In this document: positions 37,216 to 47,000 of the stretch, one piece after another
Layout of the letters: each line of letters starts with the position of its first letter
How positions within the stretch are numbered: position 1 is the stretch's first letter
Assembly: GCA_019058315.1 (NCBI GenBank)
Contig: JAHPZH010000006.1
Coordinates: forward strand, 139,052 to 203,051
Length of the DNA stretch: 64,000 nt
Origin: Candidatus Helarchaeota archaeon
GTDB lineage: Archaea > Asgardarchaeota > Lokiarchaeia > Helarchaeales > RDOG01
Reading direction: 5' to 3'
Notes under the pieces: generated by a model
Databases searched by the model: none
Seen by the model: the letters and a program-made list of their open reading frames with translations, nothing else
What the model was told of the DNA's origin: nothing
Program-made: the position numbers and the translations under genes

Positions 37216-37689
37216 ATGAAAATAAGACTAGCTAAATCCACAGATTTGCCAAATATCGTTTCATTATGGTGGGAAATGCAAAAATTTCATTTTAAATATG
37301 ATGAGTTTTTTTATCACACTAAGCCAGAACAAAATGCAAAGGAGATGTCAACAGAATATTTTAAATATAGCATTAAAGAGAAAAATCACATTCTGATTGT
37401 TATTGAAAAAGATAAAAAACTTATTGGGATGCTTCATTGTGAGATCTCAACTCGTCCTCCTGTTTTAAAAGAAGAAAAAGAAGCTCAAATAGTAGAAACT
37501 GTAGTTACAGCACAATATAGAGGGCAAAGACTATTTCAACAAATGTTTGACTATTTGAAAAAAGAACTAAAGTTGCGAAATATTCGATTTTGTATTTTAT
37601 CTGTTGATAAGGACAATACGAGGGCAATTAAAGCTTATTTAAATTCTAATTTTAAAGAACGTCAAAAAAAGATGATATATAAATTATAA
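37216..37689 (+). CDS. GNAT family N-acetyltransferase
   Basis: This 157-residue protein has the GNAT fold: RLAKSTDLPNIVSLW at the N-terminus, the acetyl-CoA pyrophosphate loop QYRGQRLFQQMFDYL (about residues 97-111; Q/RxxGxG-like) and a C-terminal CILSVDKDNTRAIKAYLN motif. The acceptor substrate is unknown. It is a single gene with ATG at 37216. Confidence 0.82.
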   Translation: MKIRLAKSTDLPNIVSLWWEMQKFHFKYDEFFYHTKPEQNAKEMSTEYFKYSIKEKNHILIVIEKDKKLIGMLHCEISTRPPVLKEEKEAQIVETVVTAQYRGQRLFQQMFDYLKKELKLRNIRFCILSVDKDNTRAIKAYLNSNFKERQKKMIYKL

Positions 37690-37934
37690 GAGTTTTTTAT
37701 TATCTGTAATTTAAATTAAGAAAAAATAGCTAGACAATTATTAGTAATCTTGATTGGGTCAATTAGTTATTTTATTCGATCTTAAGCAAACATTAGAGTA
37801 TTTAATTGATTAAAATTAAAAAATCTCTTTTTATATAACAGATTCCCAAATTTAGGGTGGTTTAAATATGATCCTATTTGAAAAAATTGCACTATCCATT
37901 CTATTTTTCTATTGAAAAGTTTAGGAAAACGGAA

Positions 37935-40258
37935 GTGATTTTATCAGTAAAAATAAAAAATTAGGAATTGCTTTAATTGGGATCTTAATATTAGCCGGTA
38001 GTATTGGTGGCTGGTACTATTATTCATCAACAAAACAAGAAGACTTTTCATATCTTGCAATCCTTCCTCTGCTACTTCCACCAATGCCAACTCCAATAGT
38101 TTTCATAGATAATTCAGCAATCTACAATCATGAGCATGGAATTGCCATATTTGCTGGAAGTTACACTATTAAAGATCAAACGGCACCATTTACACCTAAT
38201 TTACCACCTTATGAAATTCCATTAGTTGGTAAAATAGAAGTAACAAATACTACAGTAGATAATTCATCCACCTATTCAACGAGTTCTTTCAAATATATTA
38301 ACTTATTTATGGACGCAAAGCTCTCTTTAATAAATGTAAATGCCCCAAACTTAGAAATTAATTTATTTGGTGATGCTCATCTAACCGTTCAAAATAGTAC
38401 TATTGGGACAATTATTGCTAGACAGTCCTCAACTGTAACCGTTAGAAATTCAACTGTCAATAAAATATATGATGCACTATCTAGTTTATTAAATATTTAT
38501 TTAGCACTAAATGTGGACCCATTAGGACTTGATAGTGTCATAAATATCGAAGAAAATTCAACTATTTCTCTTATTCAGATAGCTGAAGGAGGAGATCTTG
38601 ATATTTCTGATAGTATTATCTATAATTTGACAGCCTCAAGTGTTGATGTAGATCATAAGGCACAAGTAACTGTTGATAATATAAATGTAGTAAATGAATT
38701 TATACTAGGCCAAAATACTGAAGGCAACATAGTAAATTTAACTAATACGGGATTGACTTTATTACAAGGGGACGCGTATGCACATTTTATTGATATGAAT
38801 ACTGTGATGTTAGGTGTAATACAAGGAGCAACGTGCTTAATAAATAATTCAAACATTGGAATGTTACAAGATGGTATAGTAGGATTATCTGGAGTAACAA
38901 TAGTTAAAAATTACCAAATAACAGGCTCTTATGGTATCAATTACATTAATAACACAATCATTGATGGATTTACAAGTGTCGGAGTTAGACAATTTTCATC
39001 AATTGCGGCTATAACACCAGCAGGTCCTGGTTCTACAGTAGTAATAGTTGAAGATTGCGCTAATTCTTTTACTAGTATATTAGCTGCTGAATATGCCAAC
39101 ATAACAATGAAGAATGTTTCAACTAGTTATTTGATAGGTTTGGGTAACTCCATTATACAAGCAGAAAATATGACAATATCAGCTTTACAGTCAACTGATA
39201 GTGCTCAAGTGAATATTATTAATTCTGCGATAACAGGAATGTATATTCCATTAGATCTCGGAGGCGGAGTAATCTTAAGTATGCCTATATGCGCAGTTAC
39301 TGAAAAGAATTCTAAATTAGAATTAACAAATGTGACAGCAAATGCTTTAAGCGCTTATGATAGTTCTGAATTATTATTGGACAATGTTTCTATTTCAATA
39401 TTGGAAATTGCTACATTGGGAAAAGTTAGGATAACTAGTTCTTATTTAACTGGTGGTGGTCAAACAGTGCTCGGTGCTATAAAAATTCACGATATTCCTA
39501 GTGTAGGTAACGAAGCAGGTGATGTTATAATTGAATATGCAATAATTGGCTTAGCATCTATTTTTGGATCAGCAAATGTTACTCTCCAAAATTGCTATTT
39601 TGGTGCTACTGGAGCATTATTATATGGTGTTGTTGTTAGTGGTGCAAATACTGTTAATATAAATACAGGTGTAATAAGTGGCACTTGTTCGAACTATACT
39701 AAAATTGACGCTGCTACAAAAGCCACAATCTTTGCTGCATTTTTGAATAACATCGAGATAAATGATACTGCTACAGTTAATATTAATAATTATGTATCGA
39801 TTCCTGGTCTCGCTCAACTAAATTATTCAATTAATGCTTATCATAATGCTAAATTGAATGTAGAAAATGGAACATTGGGTCTAGTTAGATTATTCAATGA
39901 CACAACAACTAAAATTAATTCTACTGAAGTAGTTATGCCAAGTAATACAGGTATTGCAGCGATACTGGCTGCAAATAAAGCTTATTTTGAAGCAAATAAT
40001 TCCGATATAAAAGCAATTCTGTGTTATAGAGAAGAAAAATCAACACAATATGCTGCAAAGGTAACAAACTCTGATGTCTATATGGCGTATTTGCTAGGTT
40101 ACACAAGATTAAGACTTGAAACTGTTACAGTCTATCTTTATGCTATTGTTATGGCAGGGGTAGATAATCGCGTATATGCTTTAGAAGTAATTAATAGTAC
40201 ATTTTTCCCTGCATTTGGAGCTACTCTTAGCGCAATTAGTTGGGCCCCAACAGCCTAA
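37935..40258 (+). CDS. Exported repeat protein, probable right-handed beta-helix; start disrupted
   Basis: The product is about 770 residues of short repeats rich in Asn, Thr, Ser, Ile and Val (patterns such as ItNsxI and ITmkNV every 20-25 residues), typical of a pectate-lyase-like beta-helix. No catalytic residues are recognisable. The open frame extends upstream to 37925 and encodes a signal helix (KKLGIALIGILILAGSIGGW), but no ATG, GTG or TTG lies in frame before ATG 38084. A GTG at 37935, 8 bases after AGGA, would join the frame if the six-A run at 37955-37960 had one more A. An assembly indel, a real frameshift or a rare start codon are all possible. Confidence 0.65.
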
Positions 40259-40266
40259 ATCCTTTC

Positions 40267-40276
40267 TTTTTTTTTT
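40267..40276 (+). terminator. T10 tract after the beta-helix gene
   Basis: Ten consecutive T residues begin 8 bases past the stop codon, consistent with an archaeal oligo-T terminator. No stem precedes it. Confidence 0.4.
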
Positions 40277-40417
40277 AAAATAATATTTTGAATTTTTTTC
40301 TATTTTTTTAAATAATTTTAAGCTATTTTTTTTAACTAATATAGTTGTGCTGGACATTCACTTAAATGTTTAATATTTTACTTTCTATTTTATTTTAAAT
40401 TTAAAAATTGGATTAAT

Positions 40418-43024
40418 ATGGATAAAAAAACCGAAAAAAAATTTAGTTGTGTTATCGTCCCTTCAATCAAGACTATTTTAAAATCGAAAATATTATTTTT
40501 TCAGACACAAAAACGTCAAAGAACAATTAATATAACACCCTTTATGGATTTAAAGGTTGAATTCCATTTTATTAACGAAAATAATTTAAGACCTTTAAAA
40601 ATTAAACACCCTGATGGCCTTTATATGCAACATAAACCTTTTATGAAGCTATTAAAGGATGCTGAAACAATATATGTGCCTGAAAAATTTCGTGATAAAA
40701 TTTTAGATATTTCAAATATGCTCAAATCATATCAATTGAATCATGAAATAAAACAATTTTGTAGGCTATGTTTATTAAAAAATAAAGTATCTATACTTGA
40801 CGATAAAAATTCAATATTAAGTTATAATGAATTCCTTTGTCCCAACTGTGCATTAGACGAATTAATGAATGAATTAAAATTTCTTGGTTTTAAACCATCA
40901 AAACCCTTTCTAGATCGGATGCAAAATATATTATTGGATTTAAAGGATCTTAAGAAAGTCCTTCCTATACTTAAACCAAATTTTGATGCTTTTAAAAATC
41001 AAGAATTGACATTTTATAATGAAATTAAGGCAAGCACTAAAAAATCAGGTTATTCAAAGGTTGAAGATTTAAATATTCCTGAAGAATTTATTGAAGTTCT
41101 CAAAAAAAGTGGTTATGAAGAGTTACTACCTGTTCAAGATTTAGCAATTCAAAGTGGTTTATTTGAAAATAAAAATTTGTTAATTGTCTCATCGACTAGT
41201 TCTGGAAAGACATTAATTGGTGAACTGGCAGGAGTTGCTAAAATTATTAAAGAACGAAAATATAAGAAATCTAATGGGTGCTTAGTTTTTTTAAACCCAT
41301 TAAAAGCAATGTGTAATCAACAAAAATTAAGATTCACTGAAAGATATTCAAAATTGGGAATAAAAATTGCAATTAGAGTTGGGATGTCCCAATTAAATGT
41401 CAAAAATGAAGATTTAGTTATTGTAGATGACGATTTTGAAGCCGCGGATATAATAACTGCAACTTATGAAGCATTTGATTATTTATTAAGGAAAGGTAAT
41501 ATAAAAAATGAAATAAAGCAAATTTCAACATTAGTTTTTGATGAATTTCAAATGATTGGGGATGAAGAAAGGGGTCCCATATTAAATGGTTTAATATCAC
41601 GAATAAAAATATTATTTCCAGATACTCAAATAATTGGTTTATCTGCAACTATTAAAAATGTCAGAGAAGTAGCTAAAAAATTTGATCTAATTCCAATTAT
41701 ATATAACGAACGCCCTGTTACTCTTGAACGTCATCTAGTTTTATGTAAAACAGAACATGACAAACTGTTTAATCTTGCTAAACTTATTCGTGGAGAATAT
41801 AAACATAGAAGTTCATTCAAATTTTATGGATCATCTATAGTATTTACTAATTCCAGATTAAGATCACATTTAATATCAAATGAATTATCGAATAAGCATG
41901 GCTTACATATAGTTGCTTATCATGCTGGTTTATCTTATTTTCAAAGAAAAGCAATAGAATTTGCATATGAACATGGACAATATCAGGCTATTATAACTAC
42001 CTATGCATTAGGAGCTGGATTCGATTCACCAGCATCTCAAGTTATTTTTGAATCTTTATTTATGGGCATAAATGCGATTACTCCAAATGAATTTCACCAA
42101 ATGTCTGGTCGTGCTGGTCGTTATAAAATGCATGATATGGGAAAGGTTATACTCTTGGCAGAAATTGGAAAAACGCTTCATGCAGAAAAAATGAGTGAGG
42201 ATCAAATCGCACTTTTCTTATTAGAAAGTCAACCAGAAGACTTGGATCCTCTATATGAACCAGAAAAAATTATTGGAGAGGTTTTAGCTTCAATCACCAC
42301 AGGTTTAAAGAATTTTGACGAAATTGAAAGTTTTTATGATAATATATTTAATGCAGAAGAAAATCTAAATGTTATATTGGAAAATCTTGAATCAAAAAAG
42401 CTAATTTATAAAGAAAATGAAGCATTTTACGTTTCTAATTTAGGTAAAGCTATTGCTCTATCTTTCTTTACCCCAGAGGAGGCACTCTTAATAATTAAAG
42501 AATTGAAATTAAATTTAGATCCTTTAAACATTGCTATAACTTCAGATTATTTTGAAAATATCTATATTTCTGAAAAAATTAGAAATGAAATGACTAAAAT
42601 ATATAAAACTCAAATTCCAGCAAGATTTTTTTCCTCCACTATTATTGATTTTGCTGAATTATTGAAAAAACGTAAAAAAAATGCACCACCATGGCTTTTA
42701 GACCTTGTTATGAAATGGTATTTCAATTTTTTTAATTGCGAATGTGAAGATAGACCATATTGTGAATGTCAATATTTAAAATCTGACCAAAAAATTGTGG
42801 AATTTCGATTTGAAGGATTAAGTCCTACGGAAATTAGCAATAAAATGGAAAAAGAATTTGGATTAACAGTCTATGCTGGTGATATATTTAGATTTCTAGA
42901 TAATTTAATCTATAAACTTAATGGAATTAGCATGATAGCTGAGAGTATCGGCTTAATAGAAATAAAAGAAAAAATAAATAATCTAAAAAGAAGAATAGAA
43001 AATCCTTCAGGATTTAATGGTTAG
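40418..43024 (+). CDS. Ski2-type superfamily 2 RNA helicase with N-terminal zinc site (ASH-Ski2-like)
   Basis: This 868-residue helicase has Walker A SSTSSGKT (Lys264), motif II DEFQ (residues 374-377), GLSATI, and motif VI HQMSGRAGRYK. Four cysteines at 115, 118, 141 and 144 can bind zinc before the helicase core, and a second group, NCECEDRPYCEC, lies near residue 775. N-terminal zinc plus Ski2 core resembles the archaeal-specific helicase ASH-Ski2, which works with RNase J and the exosome. A Hel308-like DNA helicase role is the alternative. Confidence 0.8.
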   Translation: MDKKTEKKFSCVIVPSIKTILKSKILFFQTQKRQRTINITPFMDLKVEFHFINENNLRPLKIKHPDGLYMQHKPFMKLLKDAETIYVPEKFRDKILDISNMLKSYQLNHEIKQFCRLCLLKNKVSILDDKNSILSYNEFLCPNCALDELMNELKFLGFKPSKPFLDRMQNILLDLKDLKKVLPILKPNFDAFKNQELTFYNEIKASTKKSGYSKVEDLNIPEEFIEVLKKSGYEELLPVQDLAIQSGLFENKNLLIVSSTSSGKTLIGELAGVAKIIKERKYKKSNGCLVFLNPLKAMCNQQKLRFTERYSKLGIKIAIRVGMSQLNVKNEDLVIVDDDFEAADIITATYEAFDYLLRKGNIKNEIKQISTLVFDEFQMIGDEERGPILNGLISRIKILFPDTQIIGLSATIKNVREVAKKFDLIPIIYNERPVTLERHLVLCKTEHDKLFNLAKLIRGEYKHRSSFKFYGSSIVFTNSRLRSHLISNELSNKHGLHIVAYHAGLSYFQRKAIEFAYEHGQYQAIITTYALGAGFDSPASQVIFESLFMGINAITPNEFHQMSGRAGRYKMHDMGKVILLAEIGKTLHAEKMSEDQIALFLLESQPEDLDPLYEPEKIIGEVLASITTGLKNFDEIESFYDNIFNAEENLNVILENLESKKLIYKENEAFYVSNLGKAIALSFFTPEEALLIIKELKLNLDPLNIAITSDYFENIYISEKIRNEMTKIYKTQIPARFFSSTIIDFAELLKKRKKNAPPWLLDLVMKWYFNFFNCECEDRPYCECQYLKSDQKIVEFRFEGLSPTEISNKMEKEFGLTVYAGDIFRFLDNLIYKLNGISMIAESIGLIEIKEKINNLKRRIENPSGFNG

Positions 43025-43066
43025 GAGAAATTAAAAAAAGTTCTTAAAATTTTTAAAATACTAATT

Positions 43067-44662
43067 CTATCGAAAATATTGAATTAATCCATAAATTAAT
43101 TCAATTCCACCAAAAATCCAAAATGGAACACTTAACCAATAAAACTCTGGAACTAAAGTCGTAGCTCCAATAATTGTAAAAATTAAACCGATAGTAATTC
43201 CCATTATCCCAAATCCAATATCATAAAATCCGCTTTTTCTGGGATCTTCACTTGGAAATCTCCTTATTTTGATAATTGAACCAATTACAGGGAAAGTTAG
43301 GACAACAGGAAATAGAACTAATGCAATTACAGTAGGTGTTAATATTTCAACACTTAGACTGATATTTGGAGATCCTATGGTTTGAAAGATGCCAGTTGCA
43401 TTAAATAGAATAATAGTAAGGAAAATAAAAGTAATAAGACGATAAATCATACTTACTACGGTAGATCCTAAAACTTTAGAAATATTTGGAGATACTGCAA
43501 CTGCGGCTAAACTTTGTTTCGCTTTTAAATTTTGTTCAAACCGCTCTTCTATATATAATTGTAAATGTTGAGCATCATCATCATCCAATAATTCATCGCT
43601 CCTTTTTTTCCTTAGTTTATACTGTTCTTTTTCTAATTTCTTTCTTTTTTCCATCATCTCTCTTAAATAATCAAAAGCCTCACTTGAAAAGAATCTTCTT
43701 ACTGATATTGAATGAATTTCTACAGTTGGTTCTTTTTCTTCAATTTTAGCTTCCTTTATTTTTTCAATTCGTGTTTCCAATTTATCAATCTGCATTTGTA
43801 ATCTTTTACTTCTTTCTCTTGTTGGAAAATATATTTCTTGAAAATAACTAGTTTGGAGACTTATTTCTAAAAAGATTAAAGCAAAGAATGTGGACAAGAA
43901 TTCAGGACTAATTAAATATGTTGAAATTGGTGTATAATAATACGCATAAATTAAAAGCCCAATTACATTTTGTAAATCTTCTGGAATTAGACTAGAAAAG
44001 TATAATAAATTTAATATTGTATGGTAAATATATGGTCTTAATCGTATTGATAACGAAAGATTGGATAGATCCATTATAATAAATAAAAAATCTGGAAAAT
44101 AAGGTTGTATAAACGTATTGATAAAGACGCTACTTATGATTATTAGGAAGAAATAAAGAACAGCTGTCATTTTTTTCTTTATAATTGAATGAATTAAAAA
44201 GGCAGAAAATACTACCAACAACCCAATAAATGCAATACTCACAAACAATCCTATTAAATTAGCTAGATCTGGAGTTACTACCCAAGTCATAAAAAAATTA
44301 TCAAATAATTCAACAAATATTGGAGTTATTGCTGCCATTAATATAATCATTACGATAAAAATAAAGCTCACAATACTCCAATTTGAATTTCTGGTGTATA
44401 CAAAATATATTAAAAATATAATTGATGAAATCAAAAAAATGATAAATATAGATCGATAAAAAGATGTAAAAAAGGGAAAATTCGGTACTCCTGCCATTGT
44501 AAAGAGCATAGTCCCTAAATATCCACAAAATTGAATAAATGCAGAGAAATTGAAAACATTTGCGGAGAAAACAGATGAAAGTCCTGCTACTGCAAATATA
44601 TAAGTTATTATTGTTAAAATTAAAAGCATAATTACTGAACTGAAGAATTTATTCTGCTCCAT
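43067..44662 (-). CDS. Polytopic membrane protein of the MoxR/DUF58 operon
   Basis: I do not recognise a family. The 531-residue protein has about seven to eight hydrophobic helices in residues 5-285, a long charged, probably coiled-coil segment (about 290-405) containing an acidic DELLDDDDAQ patch, then four more helices. It is the last gene of the six-gene leftward operon, overlapping the DUF58 stop by one base. A membrane scaffold role with the MoxR ATPase is inference from context. Confidence 0.7.
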   Translation of the reverse strand: MEQNKFFSSVIMLLILTIITYIFAVAGLSSVFSANVFNFSAFIQFCGYLGTMLFTMAGVPNFPFFTSFYRSIFIIFLISSIIFLIYFVYTRNSNWSIVSFIFIVMIILMAAITPIFVELFDNFFMTWVVTPDLANLIGLFVSIAFIGLLVVFSAFLIHSIIKKKMTAVLYFFLIIISSVFINTFIQPYFPDFLFIIMDLSNLSLSIRLRPYIYHTILNLLYFSSLIPEDLQNVIGLLIYAYYYTPISTYLISPEFLSTFFALIFLEISLQTSYFQEIYFPTRERSKRLQMQIDKLETRIEKIKEAKIEEKEPTVEIHSISVRRFFSSEAFDYLREMMEKRKKLEKEQYKLRKKRSDELLDDDDAQHLQLYIEERFEQNLKAKQSLAAVAVSPNISKVLGSTVVSMIYRLITFIFLTIILFNATGIFQTIGSPNISLSVEILTPTVIALVLFPVVLTFPVIGSIIKIRRFPSEDPRKSGFYDIGFGIMGITIGLIFTIIGATTLVPEFYWLSVPFWIFGGIELIYGLIQYFR

Positions 44663-45984
44663 TAGATTAGCCCCATCCCCTTCCTTTTTGCTTTCAAGAA
44701 TTCAGATATTATTGTAGGAAAGTAATCCGCAGGTGAAACATTTATTACACTTACTTCTAGACGAGCCAAAGATCGAATGGTAGTCATTCTTTTTTCCCAC
44801 AACTCTTCTGCGATTGCCTGTGTAAGTGCTATATCTACTGGTCTTAACTCTTCAGGTCTTGCTTCAAACCATGGACCAAAAGGACTTATAATTATTATAT
44901 TGTGATCATATGACCTTGCAAGTTGTATAGCTTTTAAAAATTCATCCTTTATATCTTCCATATCAGTTAATAAGAAAAAAAAACTGCTTTTAGGAAGTCT
45001 TTTCACCGCAAAATCCATCGCTTCATATAAGACTTTTTTTCCTGATGCCTGAACTTTAGATAAATTATCTAAAATTTTAAAAAAATTATCACGACCTGGT
45101 TTTGGAGGTAAATAATAATGCATTTTATCAGAAAAAATTAAGAGTCCTATAGAGTCTCTTCTTTCTTGGGCTAAATTTGCAAGTAATACACTTGCTCTAA
45201 TTGAATATTCAAGTTTATCTTCTTCTATTTTTCCTCTTGACATAGAACTCGAAGCATCTAATAGAATTAGAAATCGAATATTTTTTTCTGATTCAAATTC
45301 TCTCACCATGTGTTTTCCCGTTCTTGCTGTTGCTTTCCAATCAATTCTTCTATATTCATCTGCTGTGATGTAAGGACGAATTCCATAAAATTCAGATCCA
45401 TATCCTTTTTGTCTGGTTGCATGAGTTCCAAACATTAGACCTTGACGTCGTCGACTGGCAAATGCTTTCATCCTTCGGACATCCTCATAACTCGGATATA
45501 CTATAATTTCTGTAATATTTCTAACTTTAGATGATTCAAAGTGAAAACCCAAACGATCTCTTATAATAACTTGTATAGGACCTAAGTTATATGCGCCTCT
45601 GTTTTTTGCCATTAGTACATAAGAAAATTCTATTTCCTGGCCCGTATCTAAACGTGTATCTATCCAATTTTCTCCTAATGCTAAGATAAAATTTTCTGGA
45701 TAGATATCATGAACTTCAATAAATTCATAGCTTCTTTTTCCTATATTTCTTAATTTAACTGTCACATGTAAAAAATCGTTGGCAAATACCTTTTCCTTGT
45801 CCAAAGTTCTTTCAAATTCTATATCTTTCATATCAACAGAATATTCAAATAATGGAATTGAAATTACGGTGCTCAAAACACAAAAAATACCTAGAAATAT
45901 TAAATAGTAATTCGTTAATGAAAAACCTAATAATAGAAAAAAAAGTCCAGCAAGAATTAGAATCCTAGCCCGAATTGTTAACAT
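44662..45984 (-). CDS. DUF58 family protein with vWA-like domain
   Basis: This 440-residue protein has two N-terminal membrane helices, an immunoglobulin-like segment (about 50-150), the DUF58 signature YRRIDWKATARTGKHMVREF and a vWA metal site LLDASSSMSRG. DUF58 proteins are encoded beside MoxR ATPases and are presumed partners in assembling or activating other proteins. MoxR is 23 bp upstream, and the stop overlaps the next gene. Confidence 0.9.
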   Translation of the reverse strand: MLTIRARILILAGLFFLLLGFSLTNYYLIFLGIFCVLSTVISIPLFEYSVDMKDIEFERTLDKEKVFANDFLHVTVKLRNIGKRSYEFIEVHDIYPENFILALGENWIDTRLDTGQEIEFSYVLMAKNRGAYNLGPIQVIIRDRLGFHFESSKVRNITEIIVYPSYEDVRRMKAFASRRRQGLMFGTHATRQKGYGSEFYGIRPYITADEYRRIDWKATARTGKHMVREFESEKNIRFLILLDASSSMSRGKIEEDKLEYSIRASVLLANLAQERRDSIGLLIFSDKMHYYLPPKPGRDNFFKILDNLSKVQASGKKVLYEAMDFAVKRLPKSSFFFLLTDMEDIKDEFLKAIQLARSYDHNIIIISPFGPWFEARPEELRPVDIALTQAIAEELWEKRMTTIRSLARLEVSVINVSPADYFPTIISEFLKAKRKGMGLI

Positions 45985-46007
45985 CGATAAATTTGCCTCA
46001 AAATATT

Positions 46008-46958
46008 TTATGTTGGGACAGTTACTTCATTGAGCATATCAGAAATCACTTTATCTAAAGATAATCCTCCTAGCTCTACTTCGGGTTTTAATATTATTCG
46101 ATGTAAAAGGACATGCTTTGCGATGGCTTTGATATCGTCAGGCGTACAATAATCTCGTCCTAATATAGCCCCTCTAGCTTTAGCTCCTTTTAATAATGCT
46201 ATAGAAACTCTAGGACTTCCTCCAAGAAGAACTCGAGGTTCATTTCTCGTTTTAAATACTATATCTTTAATAAAGTCCATAATATCTTCATCAACGTGTA
46301 TTGTTTTAACAGCTTCTTGCATAGCTGCAATTGTCTCTTGATTTGTCACACTTTCAACTTCAACTTCTTTTGGATTATGCATCATTTTTATTAGATCAAC
46401 TTCTTCTTTTTCAGTGGGGTATTCTACCATAAGTTTGAATAGAAATCTATCTACTTGAGCTTCGGGTAGAGGATATGTTCCTTCCATCTCGACTGGATTT
46501 TGTGTTGCTACCACCATAAAAGGTGGAGCTAAAACATGTCTATTTCCTTCTATGGTCACTTGTTTTTCTTGCATGCATTCGAGGAGAGCTGATTGTGTTT
46601 TTGGTGGTGCCCTATTAATTTCATCAGCAAGAACTATATTTGCAAAAATAGGACCTTTTCTTAACACAAAATCCCCAGTTTTTGCATCTAGTACATTTGT
46701 ACCTATAATATCTGCAGGTAACATATCAGGAGTAAACTGGATTCTTTTAAAAGAACAACCAAGCACTTTAGCAAAATTTTTTGCCATGTGTGTTTTTGCA
46801 ACGCCAGGGACACCTTCAAGAAGAACATGTTCATTGCAAAGTAATGCAATAAAAATATTCTGGATAACTTCTCCTTTTCCTACAACTGCCTTTCTAACTT
46901 CTGATAAGATTCTTTGTGCGTTATCTCTGACATCTTTTATTGATAAAGTCAAACTCAT
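46008..46958 (-). CDS. MoxR family AAA+ ATPase
   Basis: This 316-residue ATPase has Walker A GVPGVAKT (residues 49-56), Walker B ILADEINRAPPKTQSALLECM with sensor ATQNPVEMEGTYPLPEAQVDRF, and the arginine finger region. MoxR ATPases act as chaperones for vWA-containing partners, here probably the DUF58 product encoded next. It lies between the DUF4350-like and DUF58 genes on the same strand. Confidence 0.94.
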   Translation of the reverse strand: MSLTLSIKDVRDNAQRILSEVRKAVVGKGEVIQNIFIALLCNEHVLLEGVPGVAKTHMAKNFAKVLGCSFKRIQFTPDMLPADIIGTNVLDAKTGDFVLRKGPIFANIVLADEINRAPPKTQSALLECMQEKQVTIEGNRHVLAPPFMVVATQNPVEMEGTYPLPEAQVDRFLFKLMVEYPTEKEEVDLIKMMHNPKEVEVESVTNQETIAAMQEAVKTIHVDEDIMDFIKDIVFKTRNEPRVLLGGSPRVSIALLKGAKARGAILGRDYCTPDDIKAIAKHVLLHRIILKPEVELGGLSLDKVISDMLNEVTVPT

Positions 46959-47000
46959 CTTTAAAATCTTCCTTATATATTTTTTATAATATTTCGATTT

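Noticed and set aside
46552-46989. 145-codon frame antisense to the MoxR gene
   Set aside because: Shadow of the MoxR ATPase; no independent start signal or family match.
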